Shown here one piece after another: positions 44,586-53,674 of a stretch of 64,000 nucleotides of DNA. The stretch spans positions 1 to 64,000 of the forward strand of contig NZ_NIRR01000017.1 in the NCBI RefSeq assembly GCF_002204745.1, read 5' to 3'. Numbering within the stretch: the first letter of the stretch is position 1; each line of letters begins with the position of its first letter. The notes below the pieces were generated by a model. It was not told where the DNA came from, did not search any database, and saw only the letters and a program-made list of their open reading frames with translations. The stretch comes from Hymenobacter amundsenii. Its GTDB lineage: Bacteria; Bacteroidota; Bacteroidia; Cytophagales; Hymenobacteraceae. The position numbers were made by a program, and so were the translations under genes.

Positions 44586-44882
44586 ATGTGGATTCAGCAA
44601 AAAAATACGCCCGCACCTATCGACGAACTTCAGGGCCGCACTGTAGGCCTCAAGTTTGAGTGCAATAAGTGCAACAACGACGTTTTTACGGCCCTGATTG
44701 GAGTGCCCGCCGCCGAGCACTTCGCCAACGGCCCCGACGAAGGCCAGTACGAAACCGAGCAAATTAACTGCCCGACCTGCGAAATGACCCACGAAATCAC
44801 CGTCAACAGCAGCCCCAAAGGCGTCCGCTTCGAGGTATCCGACGTGAAGCCCGAGCAAGTGTACTACCAAGTGCAAGCCTAA
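44586..44882 (+). CDS. Hypothetical zinc-ribbon-like protein
   Basis: 98 residues from MWIQQKNTP at 44586. Two CxxC pairs (FECNKCNND at about 26-29 and NCPTCEM at about 63-66) could hold one zinc ion in a ribbon fold. Otherwise hydrophilic and beta-rich (VRFEVSDVKPEQVYYQVQA at the end). No known family. It has its own strong terminator and probably its own promoter. Confidence 0.7.
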   Translation: MWIQQKNTPAPIDELQGRTVGLKFECNKCNNDVFTALIGVPAAEHFANGPDEGQYETEQINCPTCEMTHEITVNSSPKGVRFEVSDVKPEQVYYQVQA

Positions 44883-44940
44883 ATCACCGATGCACAATAC
44901 TTAGTAGTGATTAGGCTGAGTTTCTTACTCGGACATTACA

Positions 44941-44979
44941 AACAGAAAGCCGCTCTCACTAAGAGCGGCTTTCTGTTTT
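44941..44979 (+). terminator. Rho-independent terminator
   Basis: 16-bp perfect arms (44941-44956 and 44962-44977), 5-nt loop and a T run. It may serve both the zinc-ribbon gene and the converging membrane-protein gene. Confidence 0.88.
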
Positions 44980-45011
44980 GGCTTATTAGTGGAGAAAGGA
45001 ATCACGGCTGA

Positions 45012-46466
45012 TCAGCGTGAATCAGCACCTTGACCTGGGGGCTGTTGAAACAGGCGCTTGCCCCAGGTGATGCCCCAATAGTCGAGCAGATGCGCCTGGA
45101 CTTCCGATTCGGCGTAGTTTGTTATGGGCTGCCAGGCCAGTACGGGGCAGCTTTCGGGCAGCTGCACGGTGGGCGTGCGGGCCTGGGCCAGCGTTTCGAG
45201 GGCCTGGCGCTGGCAGGCGTTGGTGGGGTAACGCCAGATATTGTCGGAAACAGTGTAGAACAGGCACAGCGCCCCCACCCAGCCCAAGTACCAGCCCCGG
45301 GCGCGGCCCGCTAGGTGAGCTGCCACGTAGTAGGTGGTGGCCGCGTAAAGGGCCATCAGGCCCAGCAGCACGGGCATAATGGAGTCGCGGCGGATGATGA
45401 AGGGGCGGTATTCGCGGTAGCCGCCCAGCGGCAGCAGCAGCATGTAGGCCGCCGCGAATAGGCCCAGCCAGCCCAGCAGCCGCCGCAGCCGCCGGCCCTC
45501 GGCGGTGGCCGGCAGCACGCGCCCGATCAGCAGCGTATTCAGGAGCACGGCCCCGAGCACAATGGCCAGGGCGGGCCGCCGGAAAAAGGTTTCGTTGAGG
45601 CCCGTCGGCAACCGCCGGTATCGCTCGGCCAGCGGAATGGTGATGTCGCGGCTTTCCAGCTCAAACTGCCCGATATAGAGCGAATACAGGCACAGCCCGC
45701 CAAACAGCAGCAGCAGACTAAACGCCGGCCAGGGCACCCGTTGCCCCACGGCGGCAATGTTTCCGCCCGTCGCCTGCCACTGCCGCGCCAGCCAGTACAG
45801 GCAGATGCCGGTGTTGAGCACGGCCACCACGCCCGGAATAATGGGTCCGTTGAAGCTCAGCAGCAAGGCCAGCGCCAGCAGCAGTCCGTATTGCCACCAC
45901 CGCGGCCGGAAGCGGGCCGCGCCCCGGGCCGCCTGATAAAAGGGCCAGTAAAACAGCAGCAGCAGCGCCAGCGGGAAGGCGTAAAAGAAAGTATAAGTGA
46001 CGGCATTGTCGATGATACCCATCTGATTGTGGTAGCCCGCCGACTGAAACAACGGCACGAGCAACGCCACCACCAGCCAGAACCGCCGGCCCAAGCGGGC
46101 GCTGCCGCTGGCGTACAGGCCGAGCACAAACAACAGCAGTGCCTGCACCAGGGCGCTAAACAGCCCGCAGGCCGCGTACACGCTACTGATGGGCGACATC
46201 AGCCGTTGCAACCCAAACGGCACCGATTTAAAGTAGGCGACCATGGCCGCGTGCGCGAAAAAGCGGTTGGGGGCTACGTACACCGCGTGGCGCGTGAGCA
46301 CCGCCCAGCCGAAGGGGTCGGACAGCACCGGCCGGCACTCCGGCGCGGGCAGCACGATGCGGGCTAGGTCGCCGTCGAGGGGCATCTGGTAGTTTTCCCA
46401 ACCCGTATAGGCCAAATCCAGCGCCACGAACAGCACGAGCAGCGGCAGTAGATAACGCGTTTTCAT
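45012..46466 (-). CDS. Polytopic membrane protein of unknown function
   Basis: 484 residues with about ten to twelve hydrophobic segments. After the first helix comes a large extracytoplasmic loop (ENYQMPLDGDLARIVLPAPE...RHAVYVAPNRFF) with an acidic DGDLAR motif in the position where GT-C glycosyltransferases carry their catalytic acid. A soluble C-terminal tail follows the last helix. This topology resembles lipid-linked-sugar glycosyltransferases, but no family is recognised. It lies 44 bp downstream of the polyprenyl diphosphate synthase gene in the same direction, which is compatible with a lipid-carrier link. Confidence 0.7.
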   Translation of the reverse strand: MKTRYLLPLLVLFVALDLAYTGWENYQMPLDGDLARIVLPAPECRPVLSDPFGWAVLTRHAVYVAPNRFFAHAAMVAYFKSVPFGLQRLMSPISSVYAACGLFSALVQALLLFVLGLYASGSARLGRRFWLVVALLVPLFQSAGYHNQMGIIDNAVTYTFFYAFPLALLLLFYWPFYQAARGAARFRPRWWQYGLLLALALLLSFNGPIIPGVVAVLNTGICLYWLARQWQATGGNIAAVGQRVPWPAFSLLLLFGGLCLYSLYIGQFELESRDITIPLAERYRRLPTGLNETFFRRPALAIVLGAVLLNTLLIGRVLPATAEGRRLRRLLGWLGLFAAAYMLLLPLGGYREYRPFIIRRDSIMPVLLGLMALYAATTYYVAAHLAGRARGWYLGWVGALCLFYTVSDNIWRYPTNACQRQALETLAQARTPTVQLPESCPVLAWQPITNYAESEVQAHLLDYWGITWGKRLFQQPPGQGADSR

Positions 46467-46510
46467 CTTGGCAGCAAGCGAATAAACAGATACCGTAGTG
46501 AATAACGCCC

Positions 46511-47491
46511 TTACTTTTCGCGCTCAATCGTGTAGTTGATGAGCTGCTCCAGCGAGGTGCGCGACGACGACTCGGGGAAGGTGTGCAGCACGGCCAGCGC
46601 TTCGTCGCGGTAGCGCTTCATGACGGCAATGGCGTAGTCGAGCCCACCCGACTGCTTGACGAACTCAATCACCTGCTGCACCCGGTCTTTGCGGCCGTCG
46701 TTGTTTTTCACGTTGAAAATCACGCGGCGGCGAGTCAGCCAGTCGGCCTGCTGGAGGGCGTAAATCAGCGGCAGGGTCATTTTTTTCTCCTTGATATCGA
46801 TACCCAACGGCTTCCCGATTTCGGCCGTACCGTAATCGAACAGGTCGTCCTTGATCTGGAAGGCCATGCCCACCTTCTCGCCAAAGAGGCGCGCCCGTTC
46901 TACCGTTTCCTTATCGGCCCCGGCCGAGGAGGCGCCCACGGCGCAGCAGGAGGCAATGAGCGAGGCCGTTTTCTGGCGGATAATGTCGAAGTACACGTCC
47001 TCGGTGATATCAAGGCGGCGGGCTTTCTCAATTTGCAGCAACTCCCCCTCGCTGAGCTCCTTCACGGCGTTGCTCACAATTTTGAGCAGCTCGTAATCGT
47101 CGTTTTCCAGGCTCAGCAGCAGGCCCTTACTCAGCAGGTAGTCGCCCACGAGCACGGCTATCTTGTTCTTCCAGAGGGCATTGATGGAAAAGAAGCCGCG
47201 GCGGTAGTTGCTCTCGTCCACCACATCGTCGTGCACTAGCGTAGCCGTGTGCAGCAGCTCAATCAGGGCCGCACCCCGGAACGTGGCTTCGGGCAACGGG
47301 TCGCCTCCGCAGATTTTAGCCGTGAAAAACACGAACATCGGCCGGATCTGCTTGCCCTTGCGCTTGACGATGTAGCCCATGATTTTGTCGAGCAGCAACT
47401 GCTTGGTCTGCATCGACTGACGGAATTTCTTTTCGAATTCCGCCATTTCGGGGGCGATGGGGGCCTGTATCTGATCCAGCGTAACGGTCAT
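46511..47491 (-). CDS. All-trans polyprenyl diphosphate synthase
   Basis: 326 residues from MTVTLDQIQAPIAPEM at 47491; the open frame extends far upstream but through the repeat. It makes long-chain isoprenyl diphosphates for menaquinone side chains. Motifs: KRKGKQIRPMFVF, first Asp-rich motif DDVVD (88-92), RGFFSINALWKNKIAVLVGDYLLS, and second Asp-rich motif DDLFDYG followed by KPLGIDIKEKKMTLPLIYA. Octaprenyl or heptaprenyl product length cannot be set from sequence. Cytoplasmic. Confidence 0.92.
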   Translation of the reverse strand: MTVTLDQIQAPIAPEMAEFEKKFRQSMQTKQLLLDKIMGYIVKRKGKQIRPMFVFFTAKICGGDPLPEATFRGAALIELLHTATLVHDDVVDESNYRRGFFSINALWKNKIAVLVGDYLLSKGLLLSLENDDYELLKIVSNAVKELSEGELLQIEKARRLDITEDVYFDIIRQKTASLIASCCAVGASSAGADKETVERARLFGEKVGMAFQIKDDLFDYGTAEIGKPLGIDIKEKKMTLPLIYALQQADWLTRRRVIFNVKNNDGRKDRVQQVIEFVKQSGGLDYAIAVMKRYRDEALAVLHTFPESSSRTSLEQLINYTIEREK

Positions 47492-47575
47492 GCGGCGTAT
47501 TTGGGCACTGCAATGATACAAGAAAAGGGATTGGGGAAAGGGAGTGAATGAGTGACTCGGCGAATGAATCACGGA

Positions 47576-47681
47576 GAACGTCATTCTGAGCGACGCGAAG
47601 AATCTCGCGTGCCGAGTTATCCCTACCGTTAAGAAGCGGCTTTGACTTGCGAGATTCTTCGCGCTGCCCTGAATGACGTTC
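47576..47681. repeat. REP-like inverted repeat
   Basis: Arms 47576-47608 and 47649-47681 match over about 33 bp with a few mismatches; each contains the words CATTCTGAG / GAATGACG and GAAGAATCTCGC. A 40-bp spacer separates them. The outer flank at about 47540-47575 has TGAGTGACTCGG-like words similar to those around 24943. It lies between the divergent synthase and hydrolase genes. Confidence 0.75.
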
Positions 47682-47713
47682 CTTTTTATTCGCTTACTAT
47701 CTTCTAAGCCGAC

Positions 47714-47721
47714 TATCTTCG
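47714..47721 (+). promoter_or_regulatory. Candidate -7 box (TATCTTCG)
   Basis: TATCTTCG, one base off TAnnTTTG, four bases before the ATG at 47726. If functional the hydrolase mRNA would be leaderless or nearly so. Confidence 0.3.
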
Positions 47722-47725
47722 CTCC

Positions 47726-48607
47726 ATGCCAACTCCTCAGCCTACTACCGTCGATTTTCTGCTCGCCAACCCCGGCCACGACCGTCCCTTCGCGGCCGAT
47801 GCGCGGTTTGTGGCCGATGGCCAGGCCAAGCCGGTGGTCGTGTTCGTGCATGGTTTCAAGGGTTTCAAGGACTGGGGCCACTTCAACGTGCTGGCCGATT
47901 GGTTTGCCCGCCAGGGCTTCGTGTTCGTGAAACTCAACCTCTCGCACAACGGTCTCGTGGTGGGCGGTACCGGCGACCTGGAAGACCTCGAAGCCTTCGG
48001 CCACAACAACTTCAGCCTCGAACTCGACGACCTCGGTGCCCTGCTCGACGCCCTGCATGCCCCTGGCCAGACGGGCATTCCGGCCACCGAAATGGATCTG
48101 GGTAAGCTGGCGCTTATCGGCCACAGCCGGGGCGGTGGGCTGGTGTTGCTCAAAACGGCCGAAGACGCGCGCGTGCAGGCCACCGCCACCTGGGCCGCCA
48201 TCAGCGACGTAAACCCGGGCTGGACTGAGCCGCAAATGGCCGACTGGCAGCAGCAGGGCGTGGTGCACATTGAAAACTCGCGCACCAAGCAGCAGCTACC
48301 GCTTTACTTTCAGCTGGTCGAAAACTACTACCAGCACCGTTCCCGCCTCGATATCGAGCAAGGCCTGCGCCACCGCCTGGCCGGCCGGCCGTTGCTCATC
48401 GTCCACGGCGACCAAGACGAAACGGTGCCGCTGGCTCGCGCCCGGCAGCTCCACGAGTGGCAGCCCGCCGCCGAATTGCTGGTGCTGCCCGGCGTCACGC
48501 ACAACTTTGGCGGGGCACATCCCTGGAATTCGGAGGAGCTGCCCGAGCACACCCGGCAAGTTGCCGAGGCCACAGCGGCGTTTTTTCGATTAGAAATGAA
48601 AGATTGA
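47726..48607 (+). CDS. Alpha/beta hydrolase (dienelactone-hydrolase/esterase-like)
   Basis: 293-residue cytoplasmic hydrolase. The fold markers are KPVVVFVHGFKGFKDWGHF, the nucleophile elbow GHSRGGG, the acid in IVHGDQDETVP and the catalytic His in GVTHNFGG. Length and layout are those of BAAT/dienelactone-type hydrolases. Substrate unknown. folK begins 71 bp later in the same direction. Confidence 0.85.
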   Translation: MPTPQPTTVDFLLANPGHDRPFAADARFVADGQAKPVVVFVHGFKGFKDWGHFNVLADWFARQGFVFVKLNLSHNGLVVGGTGDLEDLEAFGHNNFSLELDDLGALLDALHAPGQTGIPATEMDLGKLALIGHSRGGGLVLLKTAEDARVQATATWAAISDVNPGWTEPQMADWQQQGVVHIENSRTKQQLPLYFQLVENYYQHRSRLDIEQGLRHRLAGRPLLIVHGDQDETVPLARARQLHEWQPAAELLVLPGVTHNFGGAHPWNSEELPEHTRQVAEATAAFFRLEMKD

Positions 48608-48678
48608 GAATTGCCGTTGGATTTAAGCCGCTCAAGTCAGGTGCCATCGTCCGTTCATTTTTAACACTCAATTTTTAG

Positions 48679-49161
48679 TTGAAAACCGCCTACCTGCTGC
48701 TCGGCTCCAACCTCGGCGACCGGGTTGCCACACTGGATGAGGCCGTGGCGGAGTTAAACCGCACGGCCGGCCGCATAACTGCCGCCTCCGCCCGTTACGA
48801 AACGGCCGCCTGGGGCCTGACCGACCAGCCCACTTTTCTCAACCAGGCCGTAGCGGTGCAAACCAACCTTGCACCGCTAGAACTGCTGGCTGCCTGCCTG
48901 GCCACCGAGCAGCTAGCGGGCCGGCAGCGGCAAGTACGCTGGGGCGCCCGCACCCTCGACGTGGATATTTTGCTGTACGCCGATCTGGTGCTCGACACGC
49001 CTACCCTGCAAATCCCCCACCCCCGCCTGCCCGAGCGCCGCTTCGCCCTGGTACCGCTGGCCGAAATTGCGGCGGCCGTAAAACACCCGGCCCTGGGGCG
49101 CATGGTGGCGGAGCTACTAGCCGAATGCCCGGATGGTTTGGAAGTTCGGCGGATAGATTGA
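48679..49161 (+). CDS. folK: 2-amino-4-hydroxy-6-hydroxymethyldihydropteridine diphosphokinase
   Basis: 160-residue folate-biosynthesis enzyme that pyrophosphorylates the pterin before dihydropteroate synthase. Signature: LLLGSNLGDR, TAAWGLTDQPTFLNQAV, the metal and substrate site RWGARTLDVDILLY and IPHPRLPERRFALVPL. It appears to start with TTG (48679), immediately upstream of AAAACC; no ATG is available in frame at the right place. Standard family length. Confidence 0.95.
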   Translation: MKTAYLLLGSNLGDRVATLDEAVAELNRTAGRITAASARYETAAWGLTDQPTFLNQAVAVQTNLAPLELLAACLATEQLAGRQRQVRWGARTLDVDILLYADLVLDTPTLQIPHPRLPERRFALVPLAEIAAAVKHPALGRMVAELLAECPDGLEVRRID

Positions 49162-49210
49162 TCCGGTTTTTGCCCCGCTTGCCAGATCAATTAAAGTGAT
49201 GGTCTGAGAC

Positions 49211-49244
49211 AAAAAAGGGCCTACCGGTACACCGGCAGGCCCTT
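49211..49244. terminator. Bidirectional terminator between folK and fabD
   Basis: AAGGGCCTACCGGT (49215-49228) pairs with ACCGGCAGGCCCTT (49231-49244), one mismatch. Six A precede it, giving a T run for the leftward fabD transcript. Confidence 0.75.
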
Positions 49245-49264
49245 CAAAGTGACTGACAACTACG

Positions 49265-50158
49265 CTACTCCACCACCGCCGAAGCGGCCGGAACGTCCGG
49301 GGTTATTTTCTTTACCAGACCTTGCAGCACTTTGCCGGGTCCGCACTCCACGAACTCGGTAGCGCCATCCTGCACCATGCGCTGCACGCTCTGGGTCCAG
49401 CGGACGGGGGCGGTGAGCTGGCGCACAAGGTTTTCGCGGATTTCGTCGGGGTCGGTGTGCGGGGCCGCATCCACGTTCTGGTACACGGGGCAGATACCCG
49501 CCGAGAAAGTGGTTTTGGCAATGGCTTCGGCCAGCGCAGCCTCAGCCGATTGCATCAGCGGCGAATGGAAAGCCCCACCCACGGGCAGCGGCAGTGCCCG
49601 CTTGGCCCCAGCGGCCTTTAGCTGCTCACAGGCCAACTCGATACCGCGCCGGGAGCCCGACACAACCAGCTGGCCGGGACAGTTGTAGTTGGCCGCCACC
49701 ACCACGCCCTCGCCGCTGGCCGTGATTTCCTGGCAGATGCGGGCCGTGGTGTCGTCGTCGAGGCCGAGGATGGCGGCCATGGTGCCAGGCTGCTCCTGGC
49801 AGGCGGCCTGCATGGCCTGGGCGCGGCGGGCTACTAGTTGGAGCGCATCTTCAAACCGGAGCACCTTGGCCGCCACCAGCGCCGAAAACTCGCCCAGCGA
49901 ATGCCCGGCCACCATATCGGGACGGAAATTGGGCAGCACGGCAGCCAGCGCCACCGAATGCAGGAAAATGGCGGGCTGGGTTACATCAGTGCGGCGCAGG
50001 TCCTCGTCGGAACCGGTGAACATGGTATCTGTCAGCGAGAAACCGAGGATGTCGTTGGCTTGGTCCATGAGGTGCTTGGCGGCGGGGTGCTGCTCGTACA
50101 AGTCGCGGCCCATGCCACTGAACTGGCTGCCCTGGCCGGGGAAAATAACTGCTTTCAT
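49265..50158 (-). CDS. fabD: Malonyl-CoA:ACP transacylase
   Basis: 297-residue cytoplasmic enzyme that loads malonate on acyl carrier protein for fatty-acid synthesis. Motifs: FPGQGSQFSGMG at the start, the nucleophile Ser in VAGHSLGEFSAL, the malonate-binding Arg region VARRAQAMQAA, VVAANYNCPGQLVVSG, the catalytic His in GGAFHSPLM and ECGPGKVLQGL near the end. Typical length. It stands apart from other fab genes in this window. Confidence 0.96.
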   Translation of the reverse strand: MKAVIFPGQGSQFSGMGRDLYEQHPAAKHLMDQANDILGFSLTDTMFTGSDEDLRRTDVTQPAIFLHSVALAAVLPNFRPDMVAGHSLGEFSALVAAKVLRFEDALQLVARRAQAMQAACQEQPGTMAAILGLDDDTTARICQEITASGEGVVVAANYNCPGQLVVSGSRRGIELACEQLKAAGAKRALPLPVGGAFHSPLMQSAEAALAEAIAKTTFSAGICPVYQNVDAAPHTDPDEIRENLVRQLTAPVRWTQSVQRMVQDGATEFVECGPGKVLQGLVKKITPDVPAASAVVE

Positions 50159-50205
50159 CAGAAATAAGGGAAGTTTGGTAGTTGATGGCAGGTGGCGGAA
50201 CGAGA

Positions 50206-50529
50206 CTACTTCACCAGTTGCTCCGTCACGGCGCCGGTTTGCTTGTCCACGTTGAAAGCGGCTTTATTAGGCATCCGGCCGGCCCAGTCGGTACGGGGCA
50301 CCAGCACCTGAAACTGCGCGCCGGCCTCCATCACGCTGGCCGAATCGGTTTGGTACAGGTCATGCTCGGGTAGGGCCTGCACATAGCTACCCACGGCGGC
50401 GCGGGCGGCGGCTTCAGTAGTCACGGGTACCGCGGCGGAGGCGGGCGTATCGGTGGCGGTTTCGGGGCGCTGGCAGCTGCCCAGCATGCAGGCAAGACCT
50501 AACAACAAGGCCGGAAGACGATTCATCAT
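50206..50529 (-). CDS. Small lipoprotein
   Basis: 107 residues. A signal peptide with lipobox MLGSC (about residues 15-19) is followed by a Thr/Ala/Pro-rich linker and a folded part with VGSYVQALPEHDLYQTDSA and a C-terminal beta segment FNVDKQTGAVTEQLVK. No known family. It lies 47 bp upstream of fabD in the same direction and 72 bp downstream of the T9SS type B gene. Confidence 0.7.
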   Translation of the reverse strand: MMNRLPALLLGLACMLGSCQRPETATDTPASAAVPVTTEAAARAAVGSYVQALPEHDLYQTDSASVMEAGAQFQVLVPRTDWAGRMPNKAAFNVDKQTGAVTEQLVK

Positions 50530-50601
50530 AACGCAAAGAAAAACAAAAGGCGCGGACCAAGCTGGTCCGCGCCTTCTGGCCGGTGGCGAGAATGGGCCCG
50601 C

Positions 50602-53436
50602 TTACCGGTTGATCTGCACCCAGCCCTTGAAGGTGCGCTTGGTGCGGTTGAAGTCCTTGAACTCGACTTCGGCCTGGTAGAAGTACATGCCTTCCGATAC
50701 CCGGCCGTCGGAGTTGCCTTCGCCCGAGCCACTGCCGGTCCAGTTAATAAGTGGGTCCTGGCTGCCTTCGTACACCTTCTTGCCCCAGCGGTTATATATT
50801 TTCACCACCGTGCGTTCAATCGGGCTGAACACCTTGGGCCGGAACGTGTCGTTCTTGCCGTCGCCGTTGGGCGTGAAAATGTTGGGCAGCAGGAACAGCA
50901 GGCAATTGTCTTTGCACTCCTTATTGCTGAAGTCGCTGATGGCTCCGTTACCGTCCACGGCCCGCACCGCATAGCAGCCCTGAGCCGACTTGAGGTTAGC
51001 GTGCTGGTAAGTCGTCTGGGTGCCGGGCACGCGGGCCAACTCTACCAGCGGATCGTTGGGCGTTGGGGCGTAGTAGATGATGTACTGCGTGATGTCGCGG
51101 CTACAGTCGGCGGTGGGCAGGTTGCTCAGCGTCCAGCTTAGGTAGTTGGTGAACACCATCCCGGTTTCGGGCGTCATATCCAGCTGGAACAGGCGGTTGG
51201 CCAGACTGTCGCAGTTGGTGGGTTTGAGTGTGAGAATTGGCGTACAGGGCACCGCCTGCAACGGCACGCATTGCTCTTGGCTCAGGTTGATGAGGGAGTC
51301 AAGCGGGGCCAGGAGGGGGTAACGGCCGTTCGTTTTCACGTAATAGCAGTAGGTGCGGTTTTTCACCAGCGGCACTACTTTGCCGTCGTCCACGAACGAG
51401 CCGCCGGTAGTCGTGCCCGTTACCTTGCCCACCGGCCGGAAAGTGCCGCCGGGTTCGCGCCGGTACACGGTGCTGGGTTGCACCGTGTTGTCCCAGGGCA
51501 CGTTGTAAGTCCAACTCACGGCTACGGTACTGGCCAGCGGGTTGGGCGTGGCCGTCAGCCGGACGCTGGAGGCCGGAGCCGTCCGCTCCACTGAGTCCAC
51601 TGGGTTGGTGGTCTGGCTGAAGAAGTCGAGCCGGTAGGTGTAGGCGTTGGCCGTCGTGTTGAGGCCCGCGTTCACGAAGGTGGTATCGTTGAGGTTGGTG
51701 GTGGTGTATACCTTGCGGAAATCCGTCGCAACCGGGTTCTGGCCAGTTGCCCGGTAGAGGCGGTAGCCGCGGGGCGCGTTGAAGTTGCCCAGCGGGGCGG
51801 GCTTGGTCCAGCGCACGGTAATCTGGCCGGTGGCCGGGTCGGTGCGGTCTACCGTTACGTTGGTAAGCCGGGGCGAGCGGCCTTCAATCTTAATGCAGGC
51901 CTCGTTCGAGGTCAGGCTGGCTCCGCCGCTGGGCTCAGCAAACTGCACGTAGATGCGGTAAGAATAGGTTTTGCCCCGTACCAGGCCCTGCCCGTTATTG
52001 TCGTCGAGGAACGTGCGGGTACCCGCACTGACCGAACCAATCTGCACGTAGCCGGCCGCTGCCGGCAAACCGGTTTCGCACGGCCCAGGCGTAAAGGGGT
52101 AGCAACCCTCACGGCGGAAAATCAGGATTCTGGCCCCCGTATTCTGGCAACTGTAGCTGTCCCAGTCGAGGCGGGCGGTGCTGCCGCCCAGGGTAGCCCG
52201 CAGATTCTGCGGGGCCGGACCGACAACGGTAATATTCCAAACGCGTTGGTCGATGAGGGGCGTGAGGTTGCTGCCAGGCTCATCGGTGGCCTTGAACAGT
52301 ACTTGGTAGGGCTCGCGTCGGATGTAAGAACAATCAGGAGTCCATTGAAACAGGCCCCGGGCCGTGGGCGGCCCTTTAGTAGACTGAACGAAGGTAGCCG
52401 GCCGGGGCAGCAGCCCCGAGAAGGCTTCGAGCAGTATCGGGTTGTTCTCAGGGTCGGTGGCCGTAACGGTACCGCCAGGGACGGCCGTATTGGCTACCAC
52501 GCACACGTCGGGCGGCACCATAATGGTTGGCCGGCGGTTGGTTTGGTTACGGACGATGATCTGCATATCGCGCAACACCTCGCCAATCAGCCGGGCTTTT
52601 GAACCCGGAGTCCGGCGGTATTCGCGCGTCACAAAGGCCACATTATAAATGCCGGCCAGCGCGGGCGCGTTCCACACAATTTGGCCCGTGCGGGAGTCAA
52701 TAGTGAAAATGGCGGGAGCGCCAACCTGGGCGGCCGGCGGACCGCTGTAAGCAACCTGGGTAGCCGCTACTCCGGCAATATTGTTGGGGAAGGTAAAACC
52801 CGTGGTAACAGTTACAACGGGGGTGTTATTAACGACTTCGGTGGGGTTGCCGGCTTTTTTGCTAGGCTGCAATTCGAACACCAGCGAGTCGCCATCGGCA
52901 TCGTAAGCGGCCGGATTATGCAGAAAAACCTGCCTGATGCTGCCCTTATCGATGGCCGGGGCCAGCAGCGCGGGCGACGTGTTCTGTAAAAAGGGATCAA
53001 TCGTAATAGTAGTCGATATATAGAAACTCTCGTTGAGAGAGTTGGCCATATTAAGCACCCCTGCCGGCCGATTGACGCTGGCATACCCGACCGTGTAGCT
53101 ACCGGGCGAATTATAGGTATGGTCGAAGGTGTAAACGTTGAGAAAATACTCGGGCGCGACGCGGGTATGGGATATAAACGGGATGCCGACCGTCGAAGTC
53201 CGGTCACCGAAGAAAACCGTGACCACCGGCTCTTCCGCTACGTTGGGGTCGGCGCTCACATAGAGCGTGAGGGTGAAGAATATATGCCGAGGATTCGCGG
53301 GGTCGGTACGGCTCTGGATGTCGCCAGCGGCCAAGTGCGTGGCCTGCGCCGCCGGGGCAAGGCCGAGACCGGCAACCAGCAAGAAAAGGCCCATCAGCCA
53401 AAGCCGCAGGGAGCGGGTGAGTAGGGGGATACGCAT
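50602..53436 (-). CDS. Secreted protein with T9SS type B (gliding-motility C-terminal) sorting domain
   Basis: 944 residues with a signal peptide ending AQA. The body consists of beta-sandwich domains: an N-terminal part (FTLTLYVSADPNVAEEPVVT), PKD/Ig-like repeats and at least three fibronectin III-like units (PAPQNLRATLGGSTARLDW; LTNVTVDRTDPATGQITVRW). The C-terminus is the CHU_C/gliding-motility domain, recognised by LPNIFTPNGDGKNDTF, VVKIYNRWGKKVYE and a final TFKGWVQINR. It should be exported by the type IX system and attached to or released from the cell surface. No catalytic motif was seen, so an adhesin or matrix role is likely. Confidence 0.88.
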   Translation of the reverse strand: MRIPLLTRSLRLWLMGLFLLVAGLGLAPAAQATHLAAGDIQSRTDPANPRHIFFTLTLYVSADPNVAEEPVVTVFFGDRTSTVGIPFISHTRVAPEYFLNVYTFDHTYNSPGSYTVGYASVNRPAGVLNMANSLNESFYISTTITIDPFLQNTSPALLAPAIDKGSIRQVFLHNPAAYDADGDSLVFELQPSKKAGNPTEVVNNTPVVTVTTGFTFPNNIAGVAATQVAYSGPPAAQVGAPAIFTIDSRTGQIVWNAPALAGIYNVAFVTREYRRTPGSKARLIGEVLRDMQIIVRNQTNRRPTIMVPPDVCVVANTAVPGGTVTATDPENNPILLEAFSGLLPRPATFVQSTKGPPTARGLFQWTPDCSYIRREPYQVLFKATDEPGSNLTPLIDQRVWNITVVGPAPQNLRATLGGSTARLDWDSYSCQNTGARILIFRREGCYPFTPGPCETGLPAAAGYVQIGSVSAGTRTFLDDNNGQGLVRGKTYSYRIYVQFAEPSGGASLTSNEACIKIEGRSPRLTNVTVDRTDPATGQITVRWTKPAPLGNFNAPRGYRLYRATGQNPVATDFRKVYTTTNLNDTTFVNAGLNTTANAYTYRLDFFSQTTNPVDSVERTAPASSVRLTATPNPLASTVAVSWTYNVPWDNTVQPSTVYRREPGGTFRPVGKVTGTTTGGSFVDDGKVVPLVKNRTYCYYVKTNGRYPLLAPLDSLINLSQEQCVPLQAVPCTPILTLKPTNCDSLANRLFQLDMTPETGMVFTNYLSWTLSNLPTADCSRDITQYIIYYAPTPNDPLVELARVPGTQTTYQHANLKSAQGCYAVRAVDGNGAISDFSNKECKDNCLLFLLPNIFTPNGDGKNDTFRPKVFSPIERTVVKIYNRWGKKVYEGSQDPLINWTGSGSGEGNSDGRVSEGMYFYQAEVEFKDFNRTKRTFKGWVQINR

Positions 53437-53674
53437 ACAGTCAGCAGCTTAGCGAGCAGATGGATAGCAGAGAGAAAGGTCAGCAAAAACCCAGCGGAAA
53501 CCTAACAAAAATCGGGTTACGCGGGTTATCCTGACGCGACAAGATACTAACGGAGTTGGCTTGGGATAGATTCCGCCTCGTGCGAAAGCCACCAATCAGA
53601 TTGTTTCCTATGGGCTTGGGGCCTAACTTTGGCCACTAGATTTGTCCTACCTACCCCCACATTAGTAGCTCTCC
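53437..53674. other. Divergent intergenic region with the sdh promoter
   Basis: 238 bp between the T9SS type B gene and sdhC. The right part holds the sdh promoter (53601-53631). No clear promoter for the leftward gene was identified. Confidence 0.5.
53601..53631 (+). promoter_or_regulatory. Promoter of sdhCAB
   Basis: TTG (53601-53603), 20 bp, then TAACTTTG (53624-53631): an exact Bacteroidota promoter, giving a leader of about 37 nt before the sdhC ATG. Confidence 0.8.
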
